A stretch of 64,000 bases of DNA from Pectinophora gossypiella (GCF_024362695.1 NC_065407.1:13268001-13332000), one strand, 5' to 3'. Counted from the first letter of the stretch, positions 10,481-21,243 are shown. Numbers and translations are program-made. The notes: generated from the letters alone by a model not told the origin.

Positions 10481-10788
10481 TGGTGCTGATTGCAGTACGC
10501 ACCATCTAATTTTATTTTAAGTTATACCTGTAATCGACAGGTATAAAATTTATGGAACACACGTCAAATTTAGGCAGAAATTAAAAAAGAAACCCTCCCA
10601 AAATTTTATATTGGCCGATAACCCGACAGAATTAAGTTGACAACGCTCGTCAAACAGGTTGAAAATCAAAGATATTTTATTCGCCCGGGTTAACAGTTGT
10701 CAATCACCCGTCCCTTTCCTTTTAGGATAAGAAAATGGCGGGTATAACTTAAAATAAAATTAGGAGGTGTCTGCAGGAATCGGGACCA
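10481..10788. mobile_element. MITE family G, copy 2
   Basis: Begins TGGTGCTGATTGCAGTACGC and ends GTCTGCAGGAATCGGGACCA; the ends are inverted repeats of about 60 bases containing TAATTTTATTTTAAGTTATA. The left end lacks the TTATCCGCCGAAAAGG segment that the right end partly keeps. Confidence 0.8.
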
Positions 10789-10827
10789 TGTATCTAATTT
10801 TTTTGTGACATTTCATGCATAGTTTCA

Positions 10828-10945
10828 TATCCAGCTTACGACATCGTATCAACAGTGGCTGCAAGTTGTCTTTGATTACTTGTGGCTCTGCCCACCCCAT
10901 TAGGGATTACGGGCGTGAGTTTATGTATGTATGTATGTTCATGCA
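10828..10945 (+). repeat. Family S retroposon fragment
   Basis: ACATCGTATCAACAGTGGCT, then GATTACTTGTGGCTCTGCCC and GGCGTGAGTTTATGTATGTA. The TATG run is the 3' tail. The copy at 48904-49086 has a 14-base target duplication, which supports retroposition. Confidence 0.65.
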
Positions 10946-11690
10946 TAGTTTTTCTTCGTTATGTCTTCAAAAGAAAGATGTTTTATTCGTATAAATTCGT
11001 TAAACGTCGTCGTTTATCCAAGAACTGCAAGCCGTAACACTGTAGGGGTCTAACCAAAGATTTTCGTCATGAAATAAACAACACTAATATTTTTACGACA
11101 AAAACAGATCCGAGATAGCGCGGGCCACATTTTACCAAAAATGACCCGAATCCGGTAGGAACATGGCAATATTTACAGCAGCCATTACTGGCCTTTATGT
11201 GACACCGAGCTAGTCCTAGTTGGTGTAATCTGTTTTTTTACGAGCATTTTCAGGTAACTGGTCGACTGGCAGCGGTGAAACTACACTTAGGCGTAGCTTT
11301 TTACAAAGAAAAATACTTCGTTCGAAATTTTTGGACTCATACGGGGTTGGAAACTGCAAATCATTTTTGACTGTTTACTCTAAAAGTAGCTTCACTCTAT
11401 AATGGCCGTTTGTCTCGCTCATCAAGTTTCGTATTAATTTATAATTATACTGACGGAGCCAATTGCTGTACTTGATTGTGTCGATCATAAAGCGTCGCTA
11501 GTATAGCTAATTGGTTAACTTTTCTATTTCTATAATTTTTCACTTTTGACTTTACTCAGTAGAGTTCCGCGGGGGGCTTCTAATAACCGAAGTATCCTGA
11601 TTAAAAAAGCTAAGATTTTAGACTTCATCCCTTAGAGATATTTGTTCTTTAATTATACGTAGTTAAACCAAACTTACTAGTTCCATTTGA
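10946..11690. other. No recognised element
   Basis: No frame over 60 codons and no family match. A phrase near 11405 (GGCCGTTTGTCTCGCTCATC) resembles phrases at 9460 and 58075, so an old repeat may be present. Confidence 0.45.
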
Positions 11691-11848
11691 TGTAAATATA
11701 ACTAGTTAATTTAGAGTAAGATTAGGTTGATAATATAATAATTACCTATTGTATGTCAGAATATGACTGAATTTGCTGAACCATAACATTTACTTCCATC
11801 ACTATGTATGACCACATTTACTACAATAAACTTCATTTCATTTCATTT
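11691..11848 (+). repeat. Retrotransposon 3' end with CATTT tail
   Basis: The block ends ACTACAATAAACTTCATTTC and then repeats CATTT. A polyadenylation-like signal just before a short tandem tail is how several insect non-LTR families end. No coding part remains. Confidence 0.5.
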
Positions 11849-12121
11849 CATATTACATAATATCTGCTTAAAGATATCTGGGTTACTTCCTGTACACAGC
11901 GAGTGTGGCATCTTGTCTCGGTGAGAGTTATCCAATCGAATATTCACATCACATCTCGTGTAGCGTTGGAACAGCTGAAACTGCAATTACTTTGTATATT
12001 TATTGCTAGATTTTGAAGTAGGTTTTTCGTAGATACAGGTTGGCAAATCCTTTGCACTATCATTTTCAGAATTGTGAATCGTGATGTCGTGTGTGTTCCT
12101 CTCGTGTTTTGCTTTTATTTT

Positions 12122-12215
12122 ACTTATTGGACGCTTGCCGGTGGGACTGGCCGGAGTACGTACAGGACCGCGAAAAATGGAAAGAGGAAGGGGAGGCCTT
12201 TGCCTTTTAGATCAG
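12122..12215 (+). pseudogene. Non-LTR retrotransposon C-terminal scrap
   Basis: One frame reads DWPEYVQDREKWKEEGEAFA and stops. The DRxxWxxxGxAFA pattern is the extreme C-terminus of RTE-like ORFs, also seen at 17914 to 17687 (minus) and 19770 to 19958. Only about 30 codons survive. Confidence 0.6.
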
Positions 12216-12240
12216 ATCAGATTAGATTATATTTCCTTAT

Positions 12241-12603
12241 TGGTGCTGATTCCTGTACACAACATCTAATTTTATTTTAAGTTACACATGTAATTTTCTT
12301 TTCCGCCGAAAACGAAAAGGATGGGTAATCGACAGGCATAAAATTCATGGAAAACACACGTCAATTTTAGGCATAAAAAACAAACTTCTAAAAAATTTCC
12401 ATTGGTCAATAATCAGACAGAATTAAGTTGAAAGCACACGTCGAATGGTTTGCATATCAGTGAGATGCCTATTTTTATTCGCCTGGGCTATTCATTCATT
12501 TTAAAATTAACAGTTGTCAATCATCCGTCCCTTTCCTTTTCGGCGGACAAGAAAATGACAGGTATAACTTAAAATAAAATTAGGTGTTTGCTGGAATCGG
12601 GGC
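12241..12603. mobile_element. MITE family G, copy 3, near full length
   Basis: TGGTGCTGATTCCTGTACAC to GTGTTTGCTGGAATCGGGGC, with both ends and the whole middle (AATAATCAGACAGAATTAAG, ATCAGTGAGATGCCTATTTT). About 363 bp. The final phrase ATCGGGGC is duplicated at 12597-12612. Confidence 0.8.
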
Positions 12604-12654
12604 ATCGGGGCATTATCCATCCAGTGACTTGAACGGTCAGATGTCTAGAAAGGC

Positions 12655-12800
12655 TATATTTAATTTAAAAAAGCAATATTGATATAATATTTGTGATTTT
12701 TATGCATTGCGCACTTACTTCTACTTCTTTGTTATCTGTCAAACGAAATGCAATATTGTTTTTTAAAGGAATTGCTTTAATGTGGCTTGTTTAGATTGAT
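12655..12800. mobile_element. Palindromic MITE, family N, copy 2
   Basis: AAAAAAGCAATATTGATATA, a CATTGCGCACTTACTTCTAC centre, then GCAATATTGTTTTTTAAAGG and AATTGCTTTAATGTGGC. The arms are recognisable but diverged. Confidence 0.6.
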
Positions 12801-12811
12801 AGGCAATTGCT

Positions 12812-12866
12812 TTTGTAAAATACCGGGCCTGTCAAATCTTCACGTTAGATAAGCGCACCACGATGA
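12812..12866 (+). repeat. SINE family D 3' fragment
   Basis: GGGCCTGTCAAATCTTCACG, TTAGATAAGCG and a GATGATGATGA end correspond to the last 55 bases of family D (full copy at 33228-33578). Confidence 0.5.
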
Positions 12867-13328
12867 TGATGAGCCGTTATTCGCCAACAGTGACACGGAC
12901 CCTAAGTAATGTCCAGCGCACATGTATAAATCAGAAACACAATACGAGTCAGATTTGCATAAAGCGCGGCTTAAACGCGAAATTGCTGTCATTTTAATTT
13001 AATATTAAACGTGTCCAGTTAATTTATTTCATATTACAACGTTGTAAAAAGCGGTTACGTTACGATACGCGAATTAATTTGATTACGTGTGACAAGCAGT
13101 TTTCACGGCGTACGCGCAAAATGAAGCCCGTTATTGTAGGGGTATTGCAAACATTAACCCGCCCGGATCACATTCAGATTATTTTCAATTAATTAAAAAG
13201 TAATGGCCTGCGTTCGTCTCATTATACCCTTTCCAATTTGTAAGTGGACGGTTAAATATTTGAGCGGCCATTTTGTTTTTGTGCGGAACCGATGAGATTG
13301 TTTTTAGTACTTACCTATTAATTACAAT
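12867..13328. other. No recognised element
   Basis: Nothing with a recognisable end, tail or coding signature. Confidence 0.45.
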
Positions 13329-13470
13329 ACAGGGTGTTAATGTAATGAATACTAAGGGGTATGGTATATTGATATCAAGTGGAATTTTCCGTCGCAAAAG
13401 TATGGCGAATTGGAAATATTTAAAAAAAGTTTAACTCAAAGTTTTCGTTACGATGTCAGTTACAATGTTA
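13329..13470. mobile_element. Palindromic MITE, family I, copy 3
   Basis: ACAGGGTGTTAATGTAATGA, GATATCAAGTGGAATTTTCC and GTCGCAAAAGTATGG, then TCAAAGTTTTCGTTACGATG. The middle of the right arm is deleted. Confidence 0.6.
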
Positions 13471-13681
13471 ATACTTATAATTTATCAAAATCAAATCAAT
13501 GTATAATATTATGAGTACTTATATCTGCATACATATTATATGAATGCTAAATCTGAAAACAGAATCATTATTCAAAGTAATTATCATGGATAAACATGTT
13601 GAAGGTCAATTTAACATTTTTGAATCTACGTCATTTCGCAAGGTGTTATGGTTGAGAGGAGAATCTTAGCTAAAGTATCTT

Positions 13682-13905
13682 TTTTTTTGACGTGACTTAT
13701 TGTAGATTTGCCGCAGATGGCATGAACTACTTGGCCGGAAAAATGGGGAGCGCTGAAGGCTCTTACCCGGTACAACTTTTAAGACAACAGGCCTGAGGGT
13801 GCCCAGTTGGGCGCGAACCTCGGCTCAAGGCGTTGTGTGAGAGGAAAAATATTTGAAAGAATGAATCGACCCTAGTGTGTCGATAGCGATAAGCGCTGAA
13901 GTATC
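13682..13905 (-). repeat. Family F retroposon
   Basis: Plus strand TTTTTTTTGACGTGACTTAT begins the block, so the A-tailed 3' end is at 13682. The body CCGCAGATGGCATGAACTAC, GGCCTGAGGGTGCCCAGTTG, TTTGAAAGAATGAATCGACC matches seven other loci. It codes for nothing intact. Confidence 0.7.
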
Positions 13906-14244
13906 GCACGTACTGTTTTCAGATGACAAAAGCACCTAAAACGAACTACAAGACAGCTTCACTAGTTCGAATCTCGCTTTCTGCAATCTCATGTCTGCGC
14001 TCGTAAGCTTCTTACAACTTGTATAAGCTTTTATGTCAAACCTGAACTGAGTTGAACCTTTTTGACGGCCCATTAGTTCAGTTACTACTAGTTGTGTCTT
14101 TTGAGAATAGTTTGTGACGTTCCAGTCGCAGCCCAATACCAATTACAGTTTAGAGTACCTACGCCTAACTAGGCTATATGTTCATTTCACGAATGTCATA
14201 TTCATATTAATTTATTGCAAAGTCACACGCAAGTCTGTTTATAT
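13906..14244. other. No recognised element
   Basis: A 68-codon minus frame (14142-13936) is open but has no recognisable domain. Confidence 0.4.
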
Positions 14245-14468
14245 TTAATAACTCAATTGTATAAAAATATTTTATGTTTATTTCTTTTAAAGAACGTCTA
14301 GGGCCCTGTGCCGAGGTTTTCCTTGCAGCTTCTTTTCCCAGACTATACAGGTTGTGAGAAGCTGCAGTAGTTTTAGGTGGATGAGACGTTCGTTATGTAA
14401 AAATCGACGTTTCAAAGTGTAACTATGTTACCTACTGAATAAAGATATTTTTGAATTTGAATTTATTG
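14245..14468 (+). repeat. Non-LTR retrotransposon 3' UTR, second copy
   Basis: AAAGAACGTCTAGGGCCCTG to GTGTAACTATGTTACCTACT, then GAATAAAGATATTTTTGAAT and TTGAATTT, is the reverse complement of 5005-5225. The coding tail seen at 5265-5450 is missing here, so this copy is truncated further. The AATAAA and TTTGAA tail mark the 3' end. Confidence 0.7.
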
Positions 14469-14754
14469 TGTAAATTGTTTTTGATTTAAAGTTACTAAAT
14501 TTGTTTATATTAAACGCTTTTATTACTGGATTGGGTTTATTTTTTATTATGTAGTTTTTAGTTGTATGTTTCATTATGCTTTTTGGGAAAATACTAACAC
14601 AAATTAATAAGATTGTTAATTTAATGTATATCGTAATTATAAAATATTCTAAAAGGAAACTGTGAAAGCGACTTCTTTCCGTTTGACATACCTACTATGT
14701 TGAAAATTGACCACCATTACTTACCTATATATACACAAGTAATTAATTTTTAAA

Positions 14755-14815
14755 ACAATTCATCTAAAAAGTACTATTAAAATTTGTCATTTGTAGATAT
14801 AAATAATATTGCTTT
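14755..14815. mobile_element. MITE family N, copy 3, partial
   Basis: ACAATTCATCTAAAAAGTAC and TTTGTCATTTGTAGATATAA match one arm of family N. The other arm is replaced by a family U piece. Confidence 0.5.
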
Positions 14816-14887
14816 TGCTTTTGGTGTCTGGGACAATTATTCCTGTTCGGCGCGTCATTGTCGCTGGGGTGGAGGCCTCTTACTTAG

Positions 14888-14985
14888 TAGGTCTTTCTGG
14901 GCGCCATCACACTCGCGTCAGACAGAGTACTGCGGCGTAAAAGGGAAGCCATTGCCCAATTTTTCCATAAAAACAAAACCCTAAA
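14888..14985 (+). repeat. Family U repeat, copy 1
   Basis: GGGCGCCATCACACTCGCGT, CAGACAGAGTACTGCGG, AGGGAAGCCATTGCCCAATT. The inverse is at 20590-20705. Unclassified. Confidence 0.5.
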
Positions 14986-15494
14986 GACAAGAGTAACGTT
15001 AAAAAATCAGTTGGTTTATGAAATACTTACTTTACCTACACTAAGAATAGTCCCAAGTATACAAAATACTAAAAAAGTCCTGTGTAATAACTGAAACAAA
15101 AATCTCAAGAGCTTAGGAGTATCGGATATTATCTGTAGGAGAATATAGCTTAATGAAGCTAAAATAACCTAGAGAACGTCTCCAATTAACAGCACTACCT
15201 CCATTAGCCGGTAAGATGTGCTTCACCGGCGATAACTGGATATAACCGGGTATAACCGCCCATAACTGGATCCCGGACCGGCGAGACACGGCTAATCCGG
15301 ACAAATGAGTCGCGAAAGATGACATCCACGCGCTAATTGGAGTACAAAATTAAGTGAGGTCGCTCAAGTGTAATGAGTCCGTAAAAGCTTGTTTTAAAAA
15401 GGTACAAGACGAAGGTAAATGTAGAAGTAAATTGTCCAGAATTTATAGTGCTAAGAAAAAAAGAGCTTTAGCTCAGTTGTGCTTGTCAAATGGA
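14986..15494. other. No recognised element
   Basis: A 70-codon minus frame (15325-15113) overlaps a short repetitive run of GATAACTGGATATAACCGGG near 15228-15260. No domain is recognised. Confidence 0.4.
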
Positions 15495-15496
15495 TA

Positions 15497-16458
15497 GGGT
15501 AAATGTGGGATAGACGCCTCAGTGGGATAGTTGCCTCAGTAAACACATAGCGACATGTATAAACATTAGACCCGTTGTGTTTTGTTTTAACGTAACCCTA
15601 CCCCCGCCCGTCCTTAAGTCAGTGCCACGCACTTAGCTGGAATGGGCGTGTCGCGAATTGTGAGACAATGAACATTTTTTGCGGTAATTAATTCGTGAAT
15701 TTGGTTCGTCTGAAATATTGATAAGCTCGCAACTTTTGATTTTATGAGGTAAGTGTCTATATTTTTGTTTTATTTAAGTGTAGATGTCTTAAATAAAAGA
15801 TTTTGTTAATTATTTACGTATGTTTTATCATTGAAGTAAACAATATTTTGCGCGGAGTCTATCCCCTCGAAAAAGGATAGATGCCTAGTTTTTTGTGAGT
15901 ATAGATGCCCTTTGAGGCATGTATGAAACTTTAATATTTTTTTTATATTTTAGATATGCCTCGCAAGTACGTGCGCAAAGTAGGGGCAAGCCCTCGGGGC
16001 GAATGGACGGAAGATGCCCTAAGAGAAGCTTTTGAAGAAATGAGGCAGAATAAGCACGGCTTGAATGAAATATCTCGTCGATATGGAATTCCTGCCAGGA
16101 CCCTGAAAAGACGTTTCGTGAAACAAGATACTAAGAAACTTACTTTAGGTACTTTGTCAATTAAATCATAATAAATAAATCTAAGACAATCTTTAATTAT
16201 ATGCATAGGGCATCTATCCCACAAGCCAAATCATTATTATGGCATCTAACCCACACTTTAGGCATCTATCCCCGATTATAATACTTTTTTATTTCTTTTG
16301 TACAAAAAAAAATACAACTATTAATGTTAAAGTACTTTAATTATTTATTTCATTAATAAGTACACAACACATCACAATCATTTAATTTTTATGAAAACTC
16401 ATATTCTATCATTTATTTGCCTATTTCAAAAAGTGCGGCAACTATCCCACATTTACCC
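15497..16458 (+). mobile_element. 962-bp TA-flanked transposon with psq helix-turn-helix ORF
   Basis: The ends GGGTAAATGTGGGATAG and, inverted, the same 17 bases, are flanked by TA at 15495-15496 and 16459-16460. Inside lie at least seven short motifs close to GGATAGATGCC: 15507, 15524, 15874 and 15899 on the plus strand, and inverted at 16208, 16241 and 16261, with one more in the right end at 16437. They bracket a 71-codon frame with a pipsqueak-type DNA-binding domain. TA targets and a psq domain fit the pogo branch of Tc1/mariner. No DDE catalytic domain is present, so this is a deleted, non-autonomous copy. Confidence 0.8.
15956..16171 (+). CDS. Psq-type helix-turn-helix transposase fragment (71 aa)
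   Basis: The ATG follows GATATTTTAG with MPRKYVRK, a start typical of pogo-like and pipsqueak-domain proteins. Residues 15-60 form the helix-turn-helix: WTEDALREAFEEMRQNKHGL, then NEISRRYGIPARTLKRRF. In the family this domain binds the transposon ends. After KLTLG the frame stops within 7 codons, where relatives would continue towards the catalytic domain. CTTTAG/GTACTTT at that point could be a splice donor, so it may be a first exon. The uninterrupted frame in an otherwise decayed neighbourhood is notable. It might act as a solo DNA-binding protein; that is speculation. Confidence 0.7.
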   Translation: MPRKYVRKVGASPRGEWTEDALREAFEEMRQNKHGLNEISRRYGIPARTLKRRFVKQDTKKLTLGTLSIKS

Positions 16459-16855
16459 TACTATTATACCTAAGTCGTAACATTAACTACTTGGCGCAAG
16501 CAGGACAGATATATATGTATAGTACAACCCAGTGCGAAAGAGATAAAAGTCATGAAAATGTGCTGATAGCTGTCATTCTAAGCATGCTGTAGTTTTTGGG
16601 AAATAATTGTCTAATCATGTATTTATTTAATGCATGGCCTAGCACATAATATGCGGATAATGCACAACTCAAACTTAAAAACCCAAAAATATCTTTATCC
16701 AGTTATACTTTGAATTGTTACACGCAAAACCACCACCAAAAGAATCAACATACGTGTTTCGAACCACGGAGCATATTTGTTCAGGGTGTCCTGTTGAGCG
16801 CCGAGAGTCCGCCGGTGGAGTGAATTTAATGGATTTCCTATAATTATAATACATT

Positions 16856-17070
16856 TTTGATGTGACTTATTGTAGCTTTGCCATATATATAGATTAGCTA
16901 ATCAAATGGGAAGTCCGAGAGCTTTGTCCCGGTACAAAATTTAATACAACAGGCCTGAGGGTGCCCAGTCCGGCGCGAACTTCGGCTCAGGGCGTCGACT
17001 GAGAGGATTTTATTTGAAAGAATTAATTGATACTAATGAACCGATAGCGCTAAGCACTGAATGAGGGACG
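16856..17070 (-). repeat. Family F retroposon
   Basis: GATGTGACTTATTGTAGCTT, AACAGGCCTGAGGGTGCCCA, GAGAGGATTTTATTTGAAAG, ending CGCTAAGCACTGAATGAGGG. The 3' tail is at the low-coordinate side, as in other copies. Confidence 0.65.
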
Positions 17071-17675
17071 TAAAAAAAATATCAAACGCTGAAAGTTATC
17101 TTCTAACTTACTCGTAGATTTCTTTTCCCCATTAAGTATCCAGAATAATAATAAGTAATAAGATTAAATTGTCTTAAGGGGCCTCTACGTGTTGGCTTCT
17201 GCCCCACCAACGCCTTCCAAAAAGGACTCTACAGGCCCATACAAAGTATCGTATTTACAGATATGTAGGTATCTAGGCGAAAAACATAAAAATTGGAACT
17301 TAATGTAAGAGATATAAAAATATATTTTTTTTAAATAATAAAAAGTAAAAAGAAACGAAAAAGTAAAAAAATAACGATTGGAATTATGTATCTCAACCGG
17401 TCAAATCGGGAGTTCCATGATATTTGCGTTGTTTATAATAAATGTATACTGCAGTATGTACGTGTGCAAAATGTGTGCAGTGTGGATTAAAAAACATGGA
17501 CGAGATAAATCGGAGTGAATGGTTCGCCAGCGGAAAATAAACATTAATAATGACCGGCATCGACCGATCGGGACGATGTCCGTCACGTAAAACTGCATTC
17601 AATTTTATAGTCATAGGTACATTTATATACTATCTAGGGCCAAACAAGTTTGATATTTTTTATTTCAATATTTAT
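17071..17675. other. No recognised element
   Basis: Two overlapping minus frames of 65-73 codons (17614-17393) lie here without a recognisable domain. Confidence 0.4.
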
Positions 17676-17914
17676 TATCATCCTTATCAGCCGTACGACG
17701 CCCACTGCTGGGCATAGGCCTCCCCCAAGGATCTCCAAGACGATCGGTTCTGCGCTGCCCGCATCCAGCGGCTTCCCGCGACCTTCACCAGATCGTCGGT
17801 CCACCCTGTAGCGGGCCTACCCATGAGCGTCGTCCGACACGTGGTCGCCATTCTAGAACCTTTCCGCCCCAGCGGCCATCGGTTCTCCTCGCTATGTGTC
17901 CTGTCCACTGCCAC
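17676..17914 (-). pseudogene. RTE-like retrotransposon 3' end
   Basis: The minus frame reads RPATGWTDDLVKVAGSRWMR, then AAQNRSSWRSLGEAYAQQW and a stop at the tail. This is the conserved C-terminus of RTE-type ORFs, past the reverse transcriptase domain. The 3' end, GCCCAGCAGTGGGCGTC and CGGCTGATAAGGATGATAAT, is shared with SINE families B and C. The copy is 5' truncated and so cannot move by itself. Confidence 0.75.
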
Positions 17915-17940
17915 TTATAATATTTAGTATAAGTAGGCTT

Positions 17941-18180
17941 ATTCCTGCAGACGCCATCTGATTTTATTTTAAGGCATAAAATTTATATAAAATTTATGGA
18001 ACACACGTTAATTTTAAGCAGAAATCTAAAACAACCGTCAAAAATTTTACACTGGCCAATACCCCGACAGAGTTAAGCAGACAGCACGTCAAACGGACCA
18101 CCAACCAGCGAGATGCCTATTTTATTCGCCCGGGTCAATTATCCGTTTTCAAATTAACCTATTGACAATCATCAAGGGTA
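17941..18180. mobile_element. MITE family G, copy 4, right end missing
   Basis: ATTCCTGCAGACGCCATCTG to TTAACCTATTGACAATCATC. The right inverted end is absent; a family X repeat starts at once, so X probably interrupted or replaced it. Confidence 0.65.
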
Positions 18181-18183
18181 TTA

Positions 18184-18370
18184 CTAAATGATTACAATCC
18201 CAACAAAAACATTTTCATATAAAATGTCGCCAAGACGAGATCATATTGTAAATAAAAAAATCATAAATAAGTTAAATAAAAAAAAAGTATATTTTTCGTT
18301 AGTTATAGATCTGTCTTTATTTAGTAATCAGAATTTCATAATTTATCTTGAACATAGTACACGACTCCAT
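18184..18370. repeat. Family X repeat, copy 1
   Basis: TACAATCCCAACAAAAACAT, AATAAGTTAAATAAAAAAAA, AATTTCATAATTTATCTTGA and GTACACGACT. It preserves the GTACACGA site that is interrupted by MITE H in the copy at 25360. Confidence 0.6.
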
Positions 18371-18834
18371 TAGTCCGATCTGATATTTGCAGCTTGGATA
18401 ACCTGCGCAATACTATATAGTAGATACACCTAGATTTTTTAATTAGAAAAATGTCATAAGTTATGTACTTAGGTTTAAACGTATTTCTAATTGATAAAGT
18501 AAAGCGTTAACGCAAATAGAAAGCACTTTAGCGAAGCCCTCAAGTGTTTTAAAGCTTCGTACTTATTTCGCAAAAAAGGATCCCTTTTTTCACAAAAATA
18601 AGCGGCGAGTACATTGTCATACGCCAACAAAACTAAGTGGTCGTGTTTACTGACACATGCGGGCGACAAACACATCTTGACCCGACAACTTTTGTTTGAC
18701 TTTGCCCCTTGCTTCCTGTTACTACTGCCTCTGGCCATTTGTCTTTGCATTGTAATATATAGTTATATATTGATAGTTATCAAAGGACATATCTATCCCA
18801 TTATAATACGCATATATACATAAACCACCGCGTT
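18371..18834. other. No recognised element
   Basis: Overlapping open frames of 87 (minus) and 69 (plus) codons at 18487-18823 have no recognised domain and no repeat match. Confidence 0.4.
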
Positions 18835-19005
18835 CAGATCCAGGGTGTTTTAAAGAAAGGCCAGGAAAAGTACTCTAAACTGGCGAGTTTGCTACAAGTC
18901 TTTCATGAGAGTGGAAGAAGCGAAAGTGGTGTGTCAGGGTCGTGGTAAATGGAATTCCGTGGTCTCTGCCTACCCCAATGGGAAATAGGCGTGATGTATA
19001 TATTT
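18835..19005 (+). pseudogene. Family T non-LTR 3' end, copy 2
   Basis: Reads QIQGVLKKGQEKYSKLA before breaking frame, then CCCCAATGGGAAATAGGCGT at the end. It matches 980-1142. Confidence 0.6.
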
Positions 19006-19015
19006 TTATAACTTT

Positions 19016-19110
19016 TGATGGGTTTGCTCTTGTCCCCAGACTTGCCCGAAGGCACTGACGAGGCCTAAGATGGAGCGAGCTCGCCCAGAAAGTGCCTGTT
19101 CACTCTGGCC
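19016..19110 (+). repeat. Unclassified dispersed repeat
   Basis: CCTAAGATGGAGCGAGCTCG and CCTGTTCACTCTGGCCTTGA resemble 33960-34022 (GGCCTAAAATGGGGACGTTC, CCTGTTCACTATGGGCTTGG) and its inverted twin at 34689-34751. Probably a retrotransposon scrap. Confidence 0.45.
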
Positions 19111-19149
19111 TTGAAAGTATGTATTATGTATGTGTATATACATATATGT

Positions 19150-19232
19150 ATATACATAAACTCACGCCTGGAATCGCTATAGGGGTGGGAAAACTCACAG
19201 GTAATCAATCAGAAGACAATTTGCAGCCACAA
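19150..19232 (-). repeat. Family S retroposon fragment
   Basis: The CATATATGTATATACATA tail, CTCACGCCTGGAATCGC, GACAATTTGCAGCCAC. The order is inverse to the 10828 copy. Confidence 0.55.
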
Positions 19233-19453
19233 AAGTCAAATCAGTCAATTTCATTGTAGTTTAAACCATTATTACACAATTAAATAAGCACTGAAATTGA
19301 TCCCAATAATCACATTAACCACCAATGGGTCAGGACCCATTGTTCATCAGATCAAAATGTCCATTTAAAATGACATTCAACGGCGAGTTTATTACCGACT
19401 TGTTGGGAGTTAAATCGAGCACCCGGCCGCACTTCAGATTAGTACCCAACGAG

Positions 19454-19535
19454 GTGACTTGGCGAGTCGTGACTTAGCGACTCGCAACTTGGCGACTCGT
19501 ACTTGGGAACTTGGTGTCTCAGTAACCCGGTGACT
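19454..19535. repeat. Minisatellite of GACTTGGCGAGTCG units
   Basis: About five imperfect units: GTGACTTGGCGAGTC, GTGACTTAGCGACTC, GCAACTTGGCGACTC, GTACTTGGGAACTTGG. A related array lies at 22861-22932. Confidence 0.65.
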
Positions 19536-19769
19536 TATCATCACGTTCGTATAAACACTTCTGCCAAGTTCAGTACTAACATGTATGGTGAAAGGTTTCG
19601 AATGATGTCGTATTATGGGAAACTAGGTGTTGTATTATGTAGTTACGCGATAAGTACAATAAAGTTCCTCTCTGAAAAGTAGGTACCTTATAACGGACGT
19701 AGGGATTTTGATGTAGTATTTGGATTTTGATCTATCTTATCACCATCTCTCTAGCGTTCTTTGTTTTTT

Positions 19770-19966
19770 TGGGAGGAGCATAGCATAGATGCATCCGGAG
19801 CGACGGGCACGAGTCCTCAAGGCAGGCTTAGAAGTCGAAGCAGACCGCGTAAAAGATGGTCTGACGAATGCTTATCGGAGGGATTGGAGATCGCGCAACG
19901 TCGAGAGTGGAAAAATCAAGGGCAGGCCTTTGCCCAGCAGTGGGATCGTATAGGCTAGATAAGGTA
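19770..19966 (+). pseudogene. Non-LTR retrotransposon C-terminal end
   Basis: The frame reads SRPRKRWSDECLSEGLEIAQ, RREWKNQGQAFAQQWDRIG and stops. The RPRKRW motif and the AFAQQW end are the family signature. The DNA after it, GCCCAGCAGTGGGATC, belongs to the same 3' tail type as the RTE scrap at 17700. Confidence 0.7.
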
Positions 19967-19969
19967 AGG

Positions 19970-20460
19970 TAGCATAGAAATATGTACTCCGTCACGATGT
20001 AACCAGAAAATAATTAGCTAAAACCCCGCACAGACTCTGAAGCCTTATTTTCCTCGCGTCTGACGGTCCTGGCTTAAGGTCCTCACTGGCTTGTCCATAA
20101 ATTAAGAGCCCCACTCATTGCCGTCTTATCTTTACGAGGGTGCGTGCCCACTCGCCGTGGAATTAAGTAATCACACGGATGTACTCCGGGATTGATCTGA
20201 CGACCTTCTCTTGATACATGCAGTGTTATTGGGACGTTCCGTTTAAGGAGTACTTAAGTACAAACATAAATTCACGCTCGCAAGCTCTAATGGAGTAGAT
20301 AGAGTTCAAAGTAAGCAGGAAATAACTTGCAGGGACTTTTGTTACGAAGTCCTGAAATACAAAGATAATATAAATCACTACGTCTGAAATAGATAAATTT
20401 GTTGACGTATAGTTTTTTTTTACTATAGAGTGGTTGATAAATATCGAAAACTACACGTTT
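19970..20460. other. No recognised element
   Basis: No family match. A family Z fragment (CACTAATTTAAGAGCCACGC) follows at 20470-20490. Confidence 0.45.
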
Positions 20461-20589
20461 TCCATTCATCGTCACTAATTTAAGAGCCACGCTCTTGTTT
20501 TAATTATTTATTTTCAGGGACATTAACAGTAAAATAAATGCTAACAAAAAAATTCAAATATATAATTGGCACCAAGCACCTCGGAACAA

Positions 20590-20705
20590 GTTGTCGGTGT
20601 AGCATTCTCCATGCTACTTTTTAGGGAATAATAGGGCAGTGGTTTCCCTCTTGCCTTTTGTCCCTCAGTACTCTGTCTACTCTGGGCGCCGTCCCACTCG
20701 CTTCA
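20590..20705 (-). repeat. Family U repeat, copy 2
   Basis: GGGCAGTGGTTTCCCTCTTG, CAGTACTCTGTCTACTCTGG, GCGCCGTCCCACTCGC: inverse of 14888-14985. Confidence 0.5.
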
Positions 20706-21179
20706 GTTATTTTCCATTATAGTTCCAAAATGGACATAAATTGATAGTCAAATGTGACAACAGAATCGAAATGTATTGAGAAAATAAATAAAAATAATGG
20801 CAATAAGAAATCGTGACGTCGCCGTGTTCCTATTTTATTTCTTTCGAAATCCTTGTTTACAGAGTTTGGAGCCAGTTCAGAGTAGATTCCACTAAGAACA
20901 AATGATAATTAGCTCCTTTTAGCACTGAGTTCAGCTCTGCCTTCCATGCAAGACTTTGTTCTTTCGCGTTACTTCACAAAATAAAGCCATTAGATCTTTA
21001 TCTTTAATGTACTTTTGAACAAAAGCTGATCTTGCTAAACTAGGCTAAAAGTACGAGACTTTGCCAACGTTGCCTCTGCTAAACGACATTGGCTTGGATG
21101 GATCTAAGTAAATATGCAGTTTCAAATAGTACCTATTCTGAGGTTTATGCGTTGATAATAACCGCGTATTTTAAAACAC

Positions 21180-21243
21180 AATGCTGATTCCTGTTAATTT
21201 TAAGTTATAACTGTCATTTTCCTATCCGCCGAAAAGGAAAGGA
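21180..21243. mobile_element. MITE family G, copy 5, left end only
   Basis: ATGCTGATTCCTGTTAATTT to TATCCGCCGAAAAGGAAAGG, then abruptly the SINE B tail. Confidence 0.6.
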
